Notes: generated from the letters alone by a model not told the origin. Shown: positions 1 through 12,041, numbered from the stretch's first letter. The stretch is 64,000 nt of DNA from Trametopsis cervina (GCA_022385755.1 MU278350.1:253965-317964), one strand, 5' to 3'. A program made the numbers and translations.

Positions 1-1177
1 TGCCACGCTTTACAGTTGTCGAAGAACGCAAGAGCAATCCGGTTGAAAGACACGACCTCTTATATGCTATGCTGCATGATAAGGATCCGAAGACGGGCGA
101 GATGCTCCCGGAAGACTGTATCATTCGGAATGTAAGTCCTCATTGAGTCTAGTTATTTCTCACAGGCTTCATCCCATTAACGACATATCTGCCAGCTATG
201 CACATTCTTGGTAGCCGGTGAATGCACATCATACGTATGTCTAACTGAACTGTACTAACGACGTCAATGAGGCGGCTAGGTCACGAGACAACAGCCGGTA
301 TGCCACCACATACCTCTCGTACGCCGCGAGCTGACAGCATATTTTCGCAGGCTTCCTAACATACGCCCTCTATTTCCTCATCAAGCACCCGGAAGTCATG
401 AAGAAAGCACAAGCGGAAATAGATGACTTGATTGGTGACCAGCCAGTGCAGGTTGACGACCTCCACAAATTCCCGTATCTCACAGGTATTCAACTATCTT
501 GATACACACTTTACGCATAGTAATCCATGTTATATTCAGCGATCATGCGCGAGACCCTCCGGCTGGGTCCTACCATCCCCTGGCGGCAGATCAAGGCACT
601 CGAGGACACGACCATTGGCGGAGGCAAGTACTTCGTGCCTAAAGGCCGGGTCGTCGTCGTCCATCTCGAGAAGGTGCAACGCGACCGGAGTGTCTACGGC
701 GAGGATGTAAGTGCTGTCTCCTCTCTGTATACGTGTAACTCGCTTATCCAGAACGGCCTCTGCAGGCTGACGAATTCCGCCCCGAGAGGTTGATGGACGG
801 CAAGTTCGAGGCGTTACCTGTACGTTTGCTCATAATTGCTGTCGTACGTAACAGTTGTGGCTGAGGACTGACATCCAACCGTATAGTTCGCCGCATGGCA
901 ACCATGGGGATTCGGTGGTCGTGCATGTATAGTATGTATCCTGTTGTCTGTGACATTATCACCACATAGTTGGCACTGACACAATAACTTCGTCGCGCAG
1001 GGTCGTGCCTTTGCCTGGCAGGAATCCACCCTCGCGCTAGTCATGATGCTCCAGAAGTTCGATTTCGAGCTGGCGGATCCGGACTACAAGCTCGACATCA
1101 AGCAGACGCTCACCACCAAACCGAAGGACTTTTTCTGCCACGCCATCCCGCGGCGCAAGTCGGCCACTGGTGTGTGA
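1..1177 (+). CDS. Cytochrome P450, CYP505/BM3-like heme domain, 3' part, no reductase
   Basis: This is the C-terminal half of a P450 monooxygenase; the 5' end lies outside the window. Eight exons join in frame: 1-131, 196-217, 280-297, 351-485, 540-706, 766-819, 887-931 and 1001-1177. Visible motifs are the I-helix AGHETT, the K-helix ETLR, and the heme loop PWGFGGRACIG with the cysteine ligand. The end of the protein (LDIKQTLTTKPKDF) closely resembles the end of the heme domain of self-sufficient P450s (CYP102/CYP505 type), which hydroxylate fatty acids. In that family a linker and an NADPH reductase domain follow; here the frame stops ten residues after the last P450 strand and nothing reductase-like follows before the next gene. 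The usual heme-loop phenylalanine is replaced by tryptophan. It would need a separate reductase. P450 call is firm; substrate is unknown. Confidence 0.88.
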
Positions 1178-1730
1178 GCTGAACCGCTCGCGAGCGGGTG
1201 GATTGGCTGGCGAAATACGATATACACGGACAAAGCTGGCGATCGGACGCTCCATTTAGTAGATTTACCATGTACGAGTATAGTACTGATACGCTGACCA
1301 GAGGACTTTAGATGCGTTGTGATATGTGATTTTTTTCGAGGTACATAGATAACGTGTATTCCAGTAGTATTGACTGTAAAACAGAGATGATTGCGGTACT
1401 TGGCGGCTACACCATAGGATGAACGTTTTCATGAACTTCAACAACTCACCCCTTTGCGGTAAACATTGCGGCCAGCTTAAAAGGTGCGGTACTCAAGACA
1501 GCCACCCTGGTGAGGCGTATTGGTACAAAAGACCTACGGTGTGTATCGCAGCTTTGCTCGTCTGACAGCACACCGAGGATGATGGTTGTGGTAGCACTAA
1601 ATTGCCCAAGTAAAAATGTCTAGATTACGGGGTATACAAAGCCGGATACTAATGTATAGGTTCCATCAAACTGCTGTGATATAAATGCGTGTAGAGGTGG
1701 GTGACATGAACGAGTGGGAGCTATCGAGCT
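1178..1730. other. Convergent 3' intergenic region
   Basis: About 550 bp between the stop codons of the P450 (plus strand) and ERG6 (minus strand). It should hold both 3' UTRs. No reductase, FMN- or NADPH-binding coding sequence is visible in any frame, which matters for the P450 call. No repeat or RNA gene was recognised. Confidence 0.6.
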
Positions 1731-3012
1731 TTACTGCTCGAGAGGCTTTTTGCTGATAACGAGGTACATTGGTGTAAAGATCTGTGAAAGGTTAATTAGC
1801 ATAGGAGAGATATTTAGAGTGAGCATCGAACACACCTTCATTTGACCAGTCTTAACGATCGCGTCGCCGGCGATCTTCAACGTCTCACAAACACTCCATG
1901 TGCCCTGCGGCACGACTCGCAGGAACTCCAGCAGAGCCAAACCATGATGTGACACAAACTTGCCGCTTGAGCTTGTTCTCCAGCAGGTGAAGACGTCCCA
2001 GAGAGTTTGTGCCTTGAAGACATCGCCCTCGAGAGGGTAATACCAGGCAACATCGTCGGGTCGCTCAGCGAGGTCCTCTTCGTGTAGGATCTCGAAGCCG
2101 ACTTTGATGAGAGCGTCGCGCGCCTTCTGGATTGGTCGCATCTCAGGGATACCGTTGCCAATCTCGATTTGGTGGGCGAGCTCCTTGTGCTCGGGGATTG
2201 AGGGATCCCACTTGTCGGTCATGGCCCACTCGTACACACCGAACTGTGATAATGTAAGTATTGATTGACGACAATGTGTTGAAGACCACTTACGATTCCT
2301 CCAGGCTTAAGCACTTGTCGGATCTGGTCGTATACACCTTCCCATGATGGCGCGTGTACCGTTGCCTCGATAGCATATACTAATGAACACTGGTGTCAGC
2401 ACCAAGTAACGATAGTAGCATGGGAATGTTTGTACATACCAGCATCAAACGAGTTCGGTCCAAACTTCTCGACGAGCTTCATGAAATCGCCCTTAACGAA
2501 TGTAACCTGGTTCTCGAGACCAGCCGCCTTCGCGTGCTTCGTGCCACGCGTGATCTGGTACTCGTTGTTGTTCAAGCCAACGATGTTCACGTCGGCGAAG
2601 CGGGCGATTTCTCGAGCGGGACCACCAACACCACATCCAACATCGAGCACCTGCATGCCGGGGCGCAGGTTCATTTGCGCAGCGAGGTAGTGTTCATGGC
2701 GGGCGAGAGACGCAGCGAAGGACTCGCCCTTGTAGAACCGTGAGAAGTGGAAAGAACCGGCCCATGCATACTCGTAGAGCAGAGTCGCAGCATCGTAGTA
2801 GCCTGATAAAAACAAATTAAGATGGCAAAGACACTTCAGATGCGTTGGAGCATACCGTTCACAACGTCGGTGTAGCTGCCGATACGGTTTTCGGTGTCGA
2901 CATCCTGCTCCTTGCTCATGTCCTGCTGCCAGAACTTCGTGTATGCCTCCATACGGCTGCTCTGACGACCATCCTCGGTGACACCGCTTTTCTCTGTAGC
3001 GACGGGGGCCAT
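1731..3012 (-). CDS. ERG6: Sterol 24-C-methyltransferase (ERG6)
   Basis: ERG6 transfers a methyl group from S-adenosylmethionine to C24 of the sterol side chain in ergosterol synthesis, acting at ER or lipid droplets. Five exons join in frame: 3012-2856, 2802-2440, 2379-2294, 2243-1836 and 1781-1731, giving about 354 residues, close to fungal orthologues. Visible motifs are the sterol-methyltransferase signature [18 protein letters not shown], the SAM motif [16 protein letters not shown], and GLNNNEYQ. The C-terminal [12 protein letters not shown] is typical of the family. The ATG at 3012 begins MAPVATEK; a longer upstream reading frame has an ATG at 3060 but the added residues do not look conserved, so the shorter start is preferred. 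ERG11 lies about 13 kb away in the same window. Confidence 0.95.
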
Positions 3013-3924
3013 TATGAAACTAGTGCTGCGGGGTAGCAAGTTAGTGTCTGGACGAAGCATTCGTGGAAGCGAGTTTCAGAGACTTGAATGGTTCCCGAAG
3101 GAATCAACTCTCACAGTGCCGAAGCACATCGAGTAGTTTGCAGAGTTTGTGCATCATTGAACAGAAAAGAAACTGTGCAACTTACAAGGCGGGTGTGGTA
3201 TTAGTGGATGGGAGGAAGGGGGAGGGAAGTGCCAGGTGGGATTGGCGACACCGAACCGCGTAGCTCGTAATTTATTTGGCTTATTTTCGATTTCGAAAAG
3301 TCAGTGTCGTTCGATGTTCAGCTTTCCCACGATTGTGAGCACGGTAAACGCCGTACCTGGCCCCGCTCGCCTCGGGTAACGGTTGCCCGAACTTTCACCC
3401 ACTCGTGTTGATGCGCGTAACTATTGACGAGGTGGTCACATTATAAATCGTGCGATGGCCACAGATATTTGGTAAAGACAAGGACCGATGTGTAGTGTAG
3501 TTAAGCCTCCATTCCCTCTAGGTAACAGCTCATCTCGAAGAAAGGGAATAGGGAAAGTAGCTAGAAGAGATAAATCGTAAAATGGTCATGACAATGTATG
3601 AAGTGCAGAACTGTAGAACCAAGATGAGGTATAGCGAGGGTGGTGAATCAGTAGCGAGAGACCCTCCCGCGAGGCACTTAGGTAGAATGTATGATATAGA
3701 TCGAATGAACCAGAGGAATCGGCGTGCTGAAGACTAGGTACTACGGAACTAGGAAAGGACAGTTGATGTGAAGCAAATGCTAAAGGTGCGAGAGCAGTGC
3801 AGAGATGATGCAGTTTATTCCTCCGAAATGAAGAGAAAGAAAGAAAGGAGATGTGAAGGTGATAGAATCGATGCAGAAGGAAATCGGTGCGAAAGGAAAG
3901 ACAATAGATTGTAGGGATTGGAGT
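3013..3924. other. Intergenic region upstream of ERG6
   Basis: About 910 bp between the ERG6 start and the stop codon of the RRM/MLLE gene, both on the minus strand. It should contain the ERG6 promoter and the 3' UTR of the neighbour. The part from about 3560 to 3910 is purine-rich (many GAAAG and GGAG runs on the plus strand). No gene was found. Confidence 0.5.
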
Positions 3925-6875
3925 TTATTTGGTTTGTGCGGCTGCTTGTGCGAGCAACACCTTCTCTTTCAGGATGTCGAAGTAGCTGTTCATGAGGTGC
4001 GCGAGCGGACGCAATTCTTCCTGGTCTAAAAGTGTGATAGTAATTTTGGGCTGCGGTGGGTGATCAGCAATGGTACACAGCTGCGTGCAAAGGAGGCACT
4101 TACAGCTCCTCTGACTCCACAAGCCTTCACCACGCGCCAACTGTAAAGTCATGCGTAAGCCTCAATCGTGAAACAGAGCACCAATATAGATTTCTGCATA
4201 TGGCGCGGTGGTAACGCTCAGACGACCCTCTGTAGGACGCAATGTGTACCGGGTGGTCTTAGTTGGTCCCGAGACCCACATCCACCAAAGTCGAGATGCC
4301 GATGCCAGAAATGATACCCAAAAGAAAGAAAGGGACATACAGTTTTTCACCCAGGGCCTGTTTCTGTTGTTGGACCGTCTGGTCCTTAAGTCCATCAATG
4401 AACTCATCGGTAGCTTTCACAATGAGAGGGTCGGCTTTCGTAACGGGCAGGCTATCAGCATGGGGACCATTGGTAAGCTTGATGATCTCAGACGCAGGCA
4501 GGCGTGCCAACGACTGAATGGTATATGACACCGCGGAAACGCTGCTGGGTGTTACAGGAGCCGGAGAATTAGCAGCGGAGGGACCGCGCGAAGACAACGC
4601 CGGGGTCTGCGGAGACGTGGCCGTGCTGGCAATTTTCTTTATCTGAGGGGTCTTTGGTGCTTCAAGGGCAGGGGGAGTAGGCTCATCAGGCTCGTCCTCG
4701 GCGTTCAGGACCATCTTCGCGTCCGCGATCTTGGCACGGAGCACCTCAACATTGAAGAGGCACATGGCCCGCTCACGCTTTGGTAAGCTCATCAACAACT
4801 CTGTCAGCTCCGCCGCCTGTGTCGAGTCGAGCCTGGCTATCGCGGCCGCCATGCGATCACGCTCTGACGGAGGAGGAACTGAACCAGACGGAGACTCCGT
4901 GCGGGGCGGTGTAGAAAGCGAGGCAGGCATCGAGATGGGTGTCGTCGGCCTGTCAGGTAAAGATGCTGTAGCATTTGGTACATCCAGCAGGCGCGAGTCC
5001 TGAGATGTCTGGGGCGACGGAGACTTGGCGGGCGAGGATGTTTTAGAAATATTGAGCGCGGTGGTCGCATGTTGAACTTGTGCAGAAAGTTTGCTCGGAT
5101 CATGAATCGCTGCCACGACGTCGGTGAGTGACAAAGTGGCGATAGTTTCAACAATCTGGTCAAGGTCTTCTGAGGGCACAGTGTCCATGGATTTGATCCG
5201 TCTGTTGAGTTCGCCAGAAATTACCTCCTTTCGGACGACAGGTGATAGCGCCGACAGGTCGTCGTAACGCATGGGAATATTGAGCGAGCCAGACAGCGCA
5301 GCCTAATGCAAATCATTGGCAAAACGCAAAACAGACACTATGCTAATGTCACTCACGTGGTAATAACTACCAGAGCTGCGGCGAGCTCGGTTGTCATTTC
5401 TGTCATGATGACCCATGATAGGTGATCCCAGCGAGACCGAGCGATGGCTTGGGCTCCAATCGCCGAACTCACTGGCCGCAGGGCTCGTGGCGCCGCTGCT
5501 GCTACGCGGATGATTGTTATGGCCGCCGAAGCGTGCAGCCAACTTCTCTTGACGAAGCTGTTTTGGTTCATGTAAGCGCACAACGAGCTGCTTCGAACCA
5601 AGAATAACGCCATTCATAGCGTGCAATGCAGCAGCAGCTGGATCGGGTCCCAAGATTAGCCACCAATACAACGCACTCATCGAAACCTTACCTTGATCTG
5701 GTTGTTGGTAAGACACGAAGCCAAAGCCTCGGCTTTCACCGCTCTCATTGCGCATCACACGCGCACTAACGAAACACTTAGTACACCCGTCACACGCCAT
5801 TGAAGTTTACCATACCTGACAATTTGCCCGAACTAACGCAAATGCGGTCAGAATCGACGCAATGGAAGGCTGGTGCGTGATCATACCTGGCGGAAGTGTG
5901 AGAAAAGACCGTTCGAGTCTATGCTGACATCAAGATTCTAAAGCGGCATCAGTCAGAGTCAGATACGGGTGCGAAGGCTCAATACCTTGATGAACAGATT
6001 GCAAGGGTCGATGAGCCCACTGTGACTGGTGGAGCCTGGACCGCTGAGTGGCGCGTACTGAACCTGCTGTCCGGGACCATGAACAAAAGGCATAGGAGAG
6101 CGAGACCCGTAGGGTGAGGTACGCGGGGGAGAGTACTGTCGAGTATTAAGCAGGGTGAATACGGTAGGCTAGGGATTGAGCACGTACCTGGGTAGGATAC
6201 GAGACTACCGCGCTGGAAGGAATAAACGTTGGTGCGGAGGGACTGAACTCAGATAACGGGCCCGCTCTCCTAGGCTGGTAGAGCTGGACGGAGATGTTCT
6301 GGCCGTCTACGTCCGCGCAGTGCAACGCCTCCTCGGCATCCTTCGCGTCCTCCTCTCGCCAGAACTCAACTATACCAGTGTCTTTCCCGATACCAGCTGG
6401 AGTGCGCACAGACGCGAGAGCACCGAATGGTCTGAACAGGTCATAGAGCTGCGAGTCCGTGAAGCCCGGCGGCAGTTGTTTGACAAGTCTGGGCGAGGCG
6501 GACGGCGGCGGCAGAGGCGTAGGTGGCGTAGTCGAAGGGTACGGGGACAAAATGAGGGCCACAGGCTGGTCAAGGTTGGGTATGAAACGCGACTGCAGTG
6601 TAGCGAGGGCCTTTTCAGCTGCATATACGGTCAGAACATCTTCCAAAGCGCCAAGATATGTTCGGCGCACCTTTCTCAATGTACTTGAACTCTATAGTGC
6701 CGGACAGCAATCCTCCAGAACCATCGCGTTTGATGTTCGGTCTGAAGGGCGCACACGATACAAATGCAGCTGCGAGATCCTGGTCCGATATTTGCGGCGG
6801 CAGACCAGAGATGTAGAGGAGTGGTTCGTGAAGGTACGGATGGGGCTGGCGTTCGCCCGTGTGGTAGTCTGCCAT
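3925..6875 (-). CDS. RNA-binding protein with three RRMs and MLLE domains (Rrm4-like)
   Basis: A PABP-like RNA-binding protein of roughly 770 residues. Exons seen include 6875-6671, 6618-6188, 6135 to about 5986, several short ones, 5272 to about 4328, and two short 3' exons. RRM1 starts near residue 18 (LLYISGLPP), RRM2 near 105 (VKQLPPGFTDSQLYDLFRPF), RRM3 near 255 (NLFIKNLDVSIDSNGLFSHF, then SRGFGFVSY). After a serine-rich linker come two MLLE-like segments (SLTDVVAAIHDPSKL; AELTELLMSLPKRE) and a C-terminal one joined across two introns (GVRGAPKITITLLDQEELR, then HLMNSYFDILKEKV). This order matches Ustilago Rrm4, which carries mRNAs on moving endosomes and binds Upa1 through its last MLLE. 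The orthology is inferred from architecture. Plain PABP is unlikely: it has four RRMs and one MLLE. Confidence 0.82.
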
Positions 6876-7370
6876 CGTGATGATCGCTGCGAGTATGCGA
6901 GTCCTGTCAGTGCCTTGACGTCGTATCGTGTCGTCAAGGAGTTATATAGCGTTGAGACCGTGTATGGCCACCAATCCGTCCGTGGACGAGGCGTGTGTAA
7001 AGAGCAAAAAGCTGCGAGTGATGGGTTCCGAAAGAACAGCAAGGCCTTTTGTGCTGAGTCACGTGTTTCATCAGGCAGTGGACACGCGCTTTATGCGTGC
7101 AGACCCAAATAACGCGTCTCAACGCGATCGATTCTCATGTTTGCTTCTACGAAGCTTTGTCTCGTTTATATGATCGGTACGGTCGTAATAGTGAATAGAG
7201 CATAAGGGAAATCTATAGTACAGATAAGTGCTATGCACTCAATCGTGGAATTCATCATGATCATCGTGAGTCGAGGCCTTGTGGGAACTGTGGGTTACGG
7301 GACGTAACGGAATTCGGGAGTCTGACGAGAACACCATAATCAGATGAGTCGCCTGGGCAGCTGATGTGTA
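6876..7370. promoter_or_regulatory. Promoter region of the RRM/MLLE gene
   Basis: About 500 bp between the start of the RRM/MLLE gene and the stop codon of the MFS gene, both on the minus strand. It must contain the RRM/MLLE promoter. No defined element was recognised; open frames here on either strand do not look coding. Confidence 0.4.
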
Positions 7371-9328
7371 TCAGTATCGCACCTTGTCTGCAAGCTCCCT
7401 GGTGTCGACAGTCGCGTTGCTGTCTGCGATCGTACCATACTTGCGATCGCGCCGCGAGTTTTCGAAGCGGTAAGATAGCTGCACGAGACACAGATGAGCC
7501 ACATCCTAACGTACTGAGCGGTAAAACTCACCGTAAGTACAACAGCGGCGATCGTCACCACAAACATCAGGGCGCATGAAACAGCGAAGCCTTTGATATA
7601 GCGGGGACCTTGAGTGGCAGGGAATATATGCGTGCCAAGCACACTGCCGCATTGACCGATCGCCATGTACATTGGGATACCTGCTGCCTTCTTCGTCTCA
7701 GATCCAAGATTGTGAGCATCTAATCATTCTCTTGCGTGAGTTTAATTGTGGCATAATTTGATATACACGTACACCATGCAATGATCAACCCAATAGTGGT
7801 GTATGTCCCGCTCGTGATGAGGAATGTGGCAAAGTACCGGACGTGGTTGTTTTGGTGGACGGTCAACAGAAGGACATAGCCGATGCCGCTGACTGCGCTG
7901 GCACCCGCAATAAAGAATCCTCGGCTTTGAATCCTGTCACTGATGTACGAGCAAATGCAAAGTACAACCGCGCAAACAGCATACGGAGGAACGGTCATCA
8001 GTTGAGCACGAGCATTCGCTGTCAATGGAAATGAGTGAATACATCTATGACGAGAGTGAATCGCACGTACTGAAGCCAAAGGTTTTCAAAATTGTTGGCA
8101 AGAAAGCAGAAAGGGCGGCCAGAGCACAGTTAGCTCCGAAGTACATGACACCACCACCGTAGATCTATCCTCGTAATCAGGTTCCGGAACATAATGACGG
8201 CATGATTTAAGCGCACCCTCCAATCCTTGAATGCAGCAAAGATGTGCTGCTTATTCAAAACACGTCCGTAATCGGCCCTGATGCCTCGGTTCATTCTCTC
8301 GAGCTGGAGTGTGCGCTCTTCTTCCGTGAGAAACCAGGTCTCTTCTGGGCGGTCGGGTAACAACCACATAGCCAGGAAACCTAGAAGCACCGTAGGGATA
8401 CCTTCCACAATGAACAGCAGGCGCCATGTGGCGATGGCAATGTGGGCTTGTTGAACACCGAAAGCGATGAGGCCACCGAAGGCTCTGTGCGGCGTAGTGA
8501 GCAGCTGGCATAGAAGAGGGACTCCACGGGTACACACCCTGCCACAGCGGCGAACCCGAACCATTGTGCCATGCGCAGCCCCATCTCATCTTTCGTATAC
8601 CATAAGGCTATGGATTCACAAGGTCACTGCGGTCCTCTCCAAAAGGAAAGACAGCCCTTACATAAATATAGCGGGACTGTACGGCCGGGATGTGAGCTGT
8701 GTGATAATAGCAAAGGACCACTGGCACTCACTCCCTGGACCAAACCCGGCTTCGAATACACCCAGGAACACGCGACAGACGATAGCACCAGCCGGGTTGA
8801 ATGATGTGGATAGAAGGGTGGATGCCGTCCCCCAACCCACGACGGCGCAACCAATCCATATGCGGGGAGGGAAGAGCTTGGAGGTTATACTTGCGGGAAC
8901 TTGGAAGAGGATCTAAACCACATAGTTCAAGTCAACGCCACGCTACTTATGGCGAAGCTAAATGATGTCATACATAGGAAACGAAGAATGCCGTGTTCGT
9001 CCAGTCGAAAAGATTGCCGGTAGGGTCGCCATGAAGTACATCTTGTGGGAATCCCTGCAATCTCGCATTACCAAGATTGGACCTATCCAAGACTACACAG
9101 CGGATTATATGAGCTCTGGCCGATGAGGCGTAGAAGACACTCACAGGCGAAGAGGTAGAGAATGCAGGCAATGGGCATGATGCGCATATCCAGCTTGCGA
9201 ACGAGTCTTTTCTCAGCCTCAGAGATCGTGAAACTTTTCAGCTCTTCAGGAGACCTCGAGCCTTCTCGTTCCAACTGCGTGTCCTCTACATTGAGCTTTT
9301 CGCTCGTAGCATACTTTTCGGGAGTCAT
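7371..9328 (-). CDS. MFS transporter, anion:cation symporter (Dal5/allantoate permease-like)
   Basis: A twelve-helix plasma-membrane transporter of the fungal anion:cation symporter family, which takes up allantoate, nicotinate, vitamins and similar anions. Visible are the start of helix 1 (RIMPIACILYLFA), LDRSNLGNARLQG after it, the conserved segment IVCRVFLGVFEAGFGPG, ATWRLLFIVEGIPTVLLGF, the loop LLPDRPEETWFLTEEE, and a C-terminal tail YRFENSRRDRKYG ending with DTRELADKVRY and a stop at 7371-7373. Several short introns interrupt it, for example the one at about 9149-9098 joining FA to LDRSN. The ATG at 9328 (MTPEKYATSEK) is preferred; an in-frame ATG at 9409 would add 27 residues. The substrate cannot be told from sequence alone. 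Confidence 0.88.
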
Positions 9329-10095
9329 ATGGGGCACTTCCTCGGGGAGATCAACCAGGAGCAGAGGGAGGAGTTCAAGCTGCTCTTGGGAGGGCCTTCG
9401 AGGTCGCATTCCAAGCTGTGCGACCCCTTATAACGGCCTGAATGGCTGTCCCAACCTTCTCCCTAGAAAAGAAGCTCATGGGTCATGTGGGGACTAACGT
9501 TGATCGTTTAGAACCCTAGATGGAGAACTGAGCGCAGGCAAGGCGTCTCGTGAGAAAAGCCATCTCGGAGTCGCTGATAACTGTCATTATCATTACTCGC
9601 TCAACGCTAGCCGACTGTATGTGGCACTTACAGATGCCTTTCCAACATCCAGCCTAAATGTCTTTGAAATGACCCATTGCCTTGTCCGTCTCAGGACTGT
9701 GTTTGTTCACGTTGAGCGTACTGTATGGATTCAGCTGACTGTCACAAGAACAGTTGAACATCTGATCTTCAATATCAAAAAAATTGTTTCGGAGCTGACC
9801 ACATCTGACAGGATGCATAACTCGCAGCGATGTGTTGGCCGGTGCTATCCCGCTCTGCAGTGTAAGATGCGCCTCAGTTGTTCACGGGTCCATTTGAGCT
9901 TGGGAAAGCACGCAAACACGGCTCACAGCATCGTCCTCTGGAATTACAACGGTCCGCTGCTTCCGAGTTGATTGTGTCGCGGTCACGTGTGTTGAAAGAA
10001 GCGTGTTTGAGCGTTTAAGACCGTTCACGTCCATCCCTACTCATCCAGCGACCACCGGCGAAGCTCTGCTTTCATTGCATTACCAGTGACGACGT
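9329..10095. promoter_or_regulatory. Divergent promoter region between MFS and MAD3 genes
   Basis: About 770 bp between two divergent start codons. It must hold both promoters. The open frame at 9621-9971 has no recognisable protein features and is treated as chance. A pyrimidine/CA-rich stretch before the MAD3 ATG is consistent with a fungal leader. Confidence 0.45.
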
Positions 10096-12041
10096 ATGGA
10101 TATCACTGCTGAACCCGAAGAAATTCAAGCTAGCGACAAGGACGCTCCTCAAATCATTGACTGTGATGTGCTCGAGGCGGCAAAGGAGAACATCCAGCCA
10201 CTGGCGAAGGGTCGTCGTGTCACAGCGCTGTCTGCCATTCTAGCTACACCACACGCGAAGCGCGAAACTCAACTTTCTGCTACGCGCCGGCGTCTTCGCA
10301 TGAATGTCGATATCGCTCTGGAGGACTCTACGCCTGCCGAAGGAGAAGAGGAAGACTCAGATGCAGATCCATTGGAGGCATATTGCTCGTATGTCTACTG
10401 GGTGGTAGAGAATTATCCTCAGGGGCATAGCGCTGAGAGTGGATTGCTGGAACTGTTAGAAGAGGCTACTCGGGTTCTTAAGGATCACCAGGGCGGGAAA
10501 TGGCGCAATGATATACGGTATCTCAAGTTATGGGTGCTCTATGCCAGCTATGTGGAGAAACCGAATATTGTCTTCAAGTTCTGCATGATCAATGAGATAG
10601 GCACCGATCATGCACTTCTTTACGAGGAGGCTGCGCTGGCATTGGAGCGATCAGGGCGGTAAGTCTTACCCCCACGATATCAGTTGGAATGTGCAATTGT
10701 AACCAACGTTGATTTGTCTGCCAGAAAATCCGAAGCAGACGATACATACCGTCTCGGTATTGCTCGTCGAGTGGACCCTCTTGAAAGGCTTGAAGCGAGA
10801 TACCACGAATTTCAGAAGCGCATGTTGGCTTCGCCGACCCTACCGTCAAACGCCACACCCGCAGAGGATACTGCTCAGGCTTCTGGTACTCCTGCCGCAT
10901 CAGGTTCACGCCGCGTTTTGGGCGACGCCAGTGCATCATCCTCTCACACAACGCGCACGACACGCAGCAGTACTCGGCTCGCTTCCTCCGCTTCTCCCTC
11001 CATTCCTGCCGTAACCCCTGTTCCTTCCCGTCCGCAGCCGAACGCACGAATCGCGGTTTTTGTGGACACGCCAGTCGACGCGTCGAGTCCTCACGCGAAC
11101 AACGAGGAGCAAGCACCGTCCGCGTGGCCTGAGCTGGGCACGCGCAAGTCGCGTATCAAGGAGAACGTGAAAGAAGCAACGAAGGCTGCAGGGTCAACCC
11201 TGAAGCAGTCGGGACGATCCCATCGCGTAGCATCCGGCGGTACACCGAAGATCAGCGTATTCGTAGACCCAACGCCCGATGAGGCCCACGAAGACAACCA
11301 GGCTCCTGAAGTCAAAGGGTCCCCTTCGCCACCAAATCCTCCCGCAAAGGTTGCTAAAGCTGGGAGCTCTAAGTCTATTCCAGTATTTCGCGACGATGCA
11401 CAGGAAACCCAGACATCAAGTAAGCTCAAGCCTGCGAAAGGCATTGCGGTCTTCCGGGACGACGAGCCGGAGCCGTCTCAGAAACCGAAGAAGACGAAAC
11501 CTGTCAAGGGTATCGCTGTTTTCCAGGACAATGACCCTGAACCAACTGTTGCAGGCCCCTCGTCCGTCAAGCCTAGCAAGCTCCCCAAACCTAAGGTTTC
11601 GAGCAAAAGCCCCATGGCTGTCTTCTGTGACGATCCTCAGGACCCTCCCGTTGAGCCAAAGAAAGTCAAACCCTCCCTCGGAAAACCTAAAGCCAAGGAG
11701 TCAATTCCGGTCTTCCGAGATGAAAGCGTAGAGCGGGGATCACCGCCACAGGACGAACAGCAGTCGGCTGTGAATAAGCTTGCATTCCAGCCGTTCAAGG
11801 ACGAGGACGCGGTGAGTACCTTATACTTATCACGAAAGAGACATCTGTCTGATTATTATTGTCGTAGACGGTTTCGAATGTGGACAAGAATAAGACAGTC
11901 GGGCTCGGTATTCTTGGACTAGGTGCGGCGGCCACGAGAGGCAGTTCGGCCGTGAAGATGAGCTCGGAAGCAGAGGCTTTGCGGAAGGACCCTTTGAAGA
12001 ATTACCCAGATGACCAGAAGACTGCCGATCTTGCTTTGTAG
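10096..12041 (+). CDS. MAD3: Mitotic checkpoint protein Mad3/BubR1-like
   Basis: Mad3 is part of the mitotic checkpoint complex that holds APC/C-Cdc20 inactive until chromosomes are attached. Exons 10096-10658, 10725-11811 and 11868-12041 join in frame to 607 residues. An N-terminal KEN box (AAKENIQPL, about residue 30) is followed by the Bub1/Mad3 TPR domain (about 95-235: DPLEAYCSYVYWVVENYP, RYLKLWVLYASY, ALLYEEAALALERSGR). A second KEN (SRIKENVKE, 11158-11166) lies between two motifs IAVFVD (11050) and ISVFVD (11251), the known ABBA-KEN2-ABBA arrangement. Five more copies follow: IPVFRD, IAVFRD, IAVFQD, MAVFCD, IPVFRD, up to 11721. There is no kinase domain, so it is Mad3 and not Bub1. The C-terminus DPLKNYPDD resembles other Mad3 tails. 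Confidence 0.92.
11050..11721 (+). repeat. Seven-copy ABBA-like motif array within Mad3
   Basis: Seven short protein repeats with pattern [I/M]-x-V-F-x-D start at 11050, 11251, 11377, 11443, 11512, 11614 and 11704. Most are followed by an acidic/proline tail (DDEPEP, DNDPEP, DDPQDP, DESVE). The pattern fits the ABBA Cdc20-binding motif (F-x-[ILV]-[FY]-x-[DE]) except that the first position is I or M. The first two flank the second KEN box. Spacing of the later copies is irregular (22-67 codons), so this is a dispersed linear-motif expansion rather than an exact DNA repeat. Confidence 0.8.

Noticed and set aside
1178..1730. Possible reductase domain for the P450
   Set aside because: No FMN, FAD or NADPH motif in any frame before ERG6.
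6459..7112. 217-codon plus-strand frame
   Set aside because: Antisense to RRM1 and RRM2 of the Rrm4-like gene and its promoter; no recognisable features.
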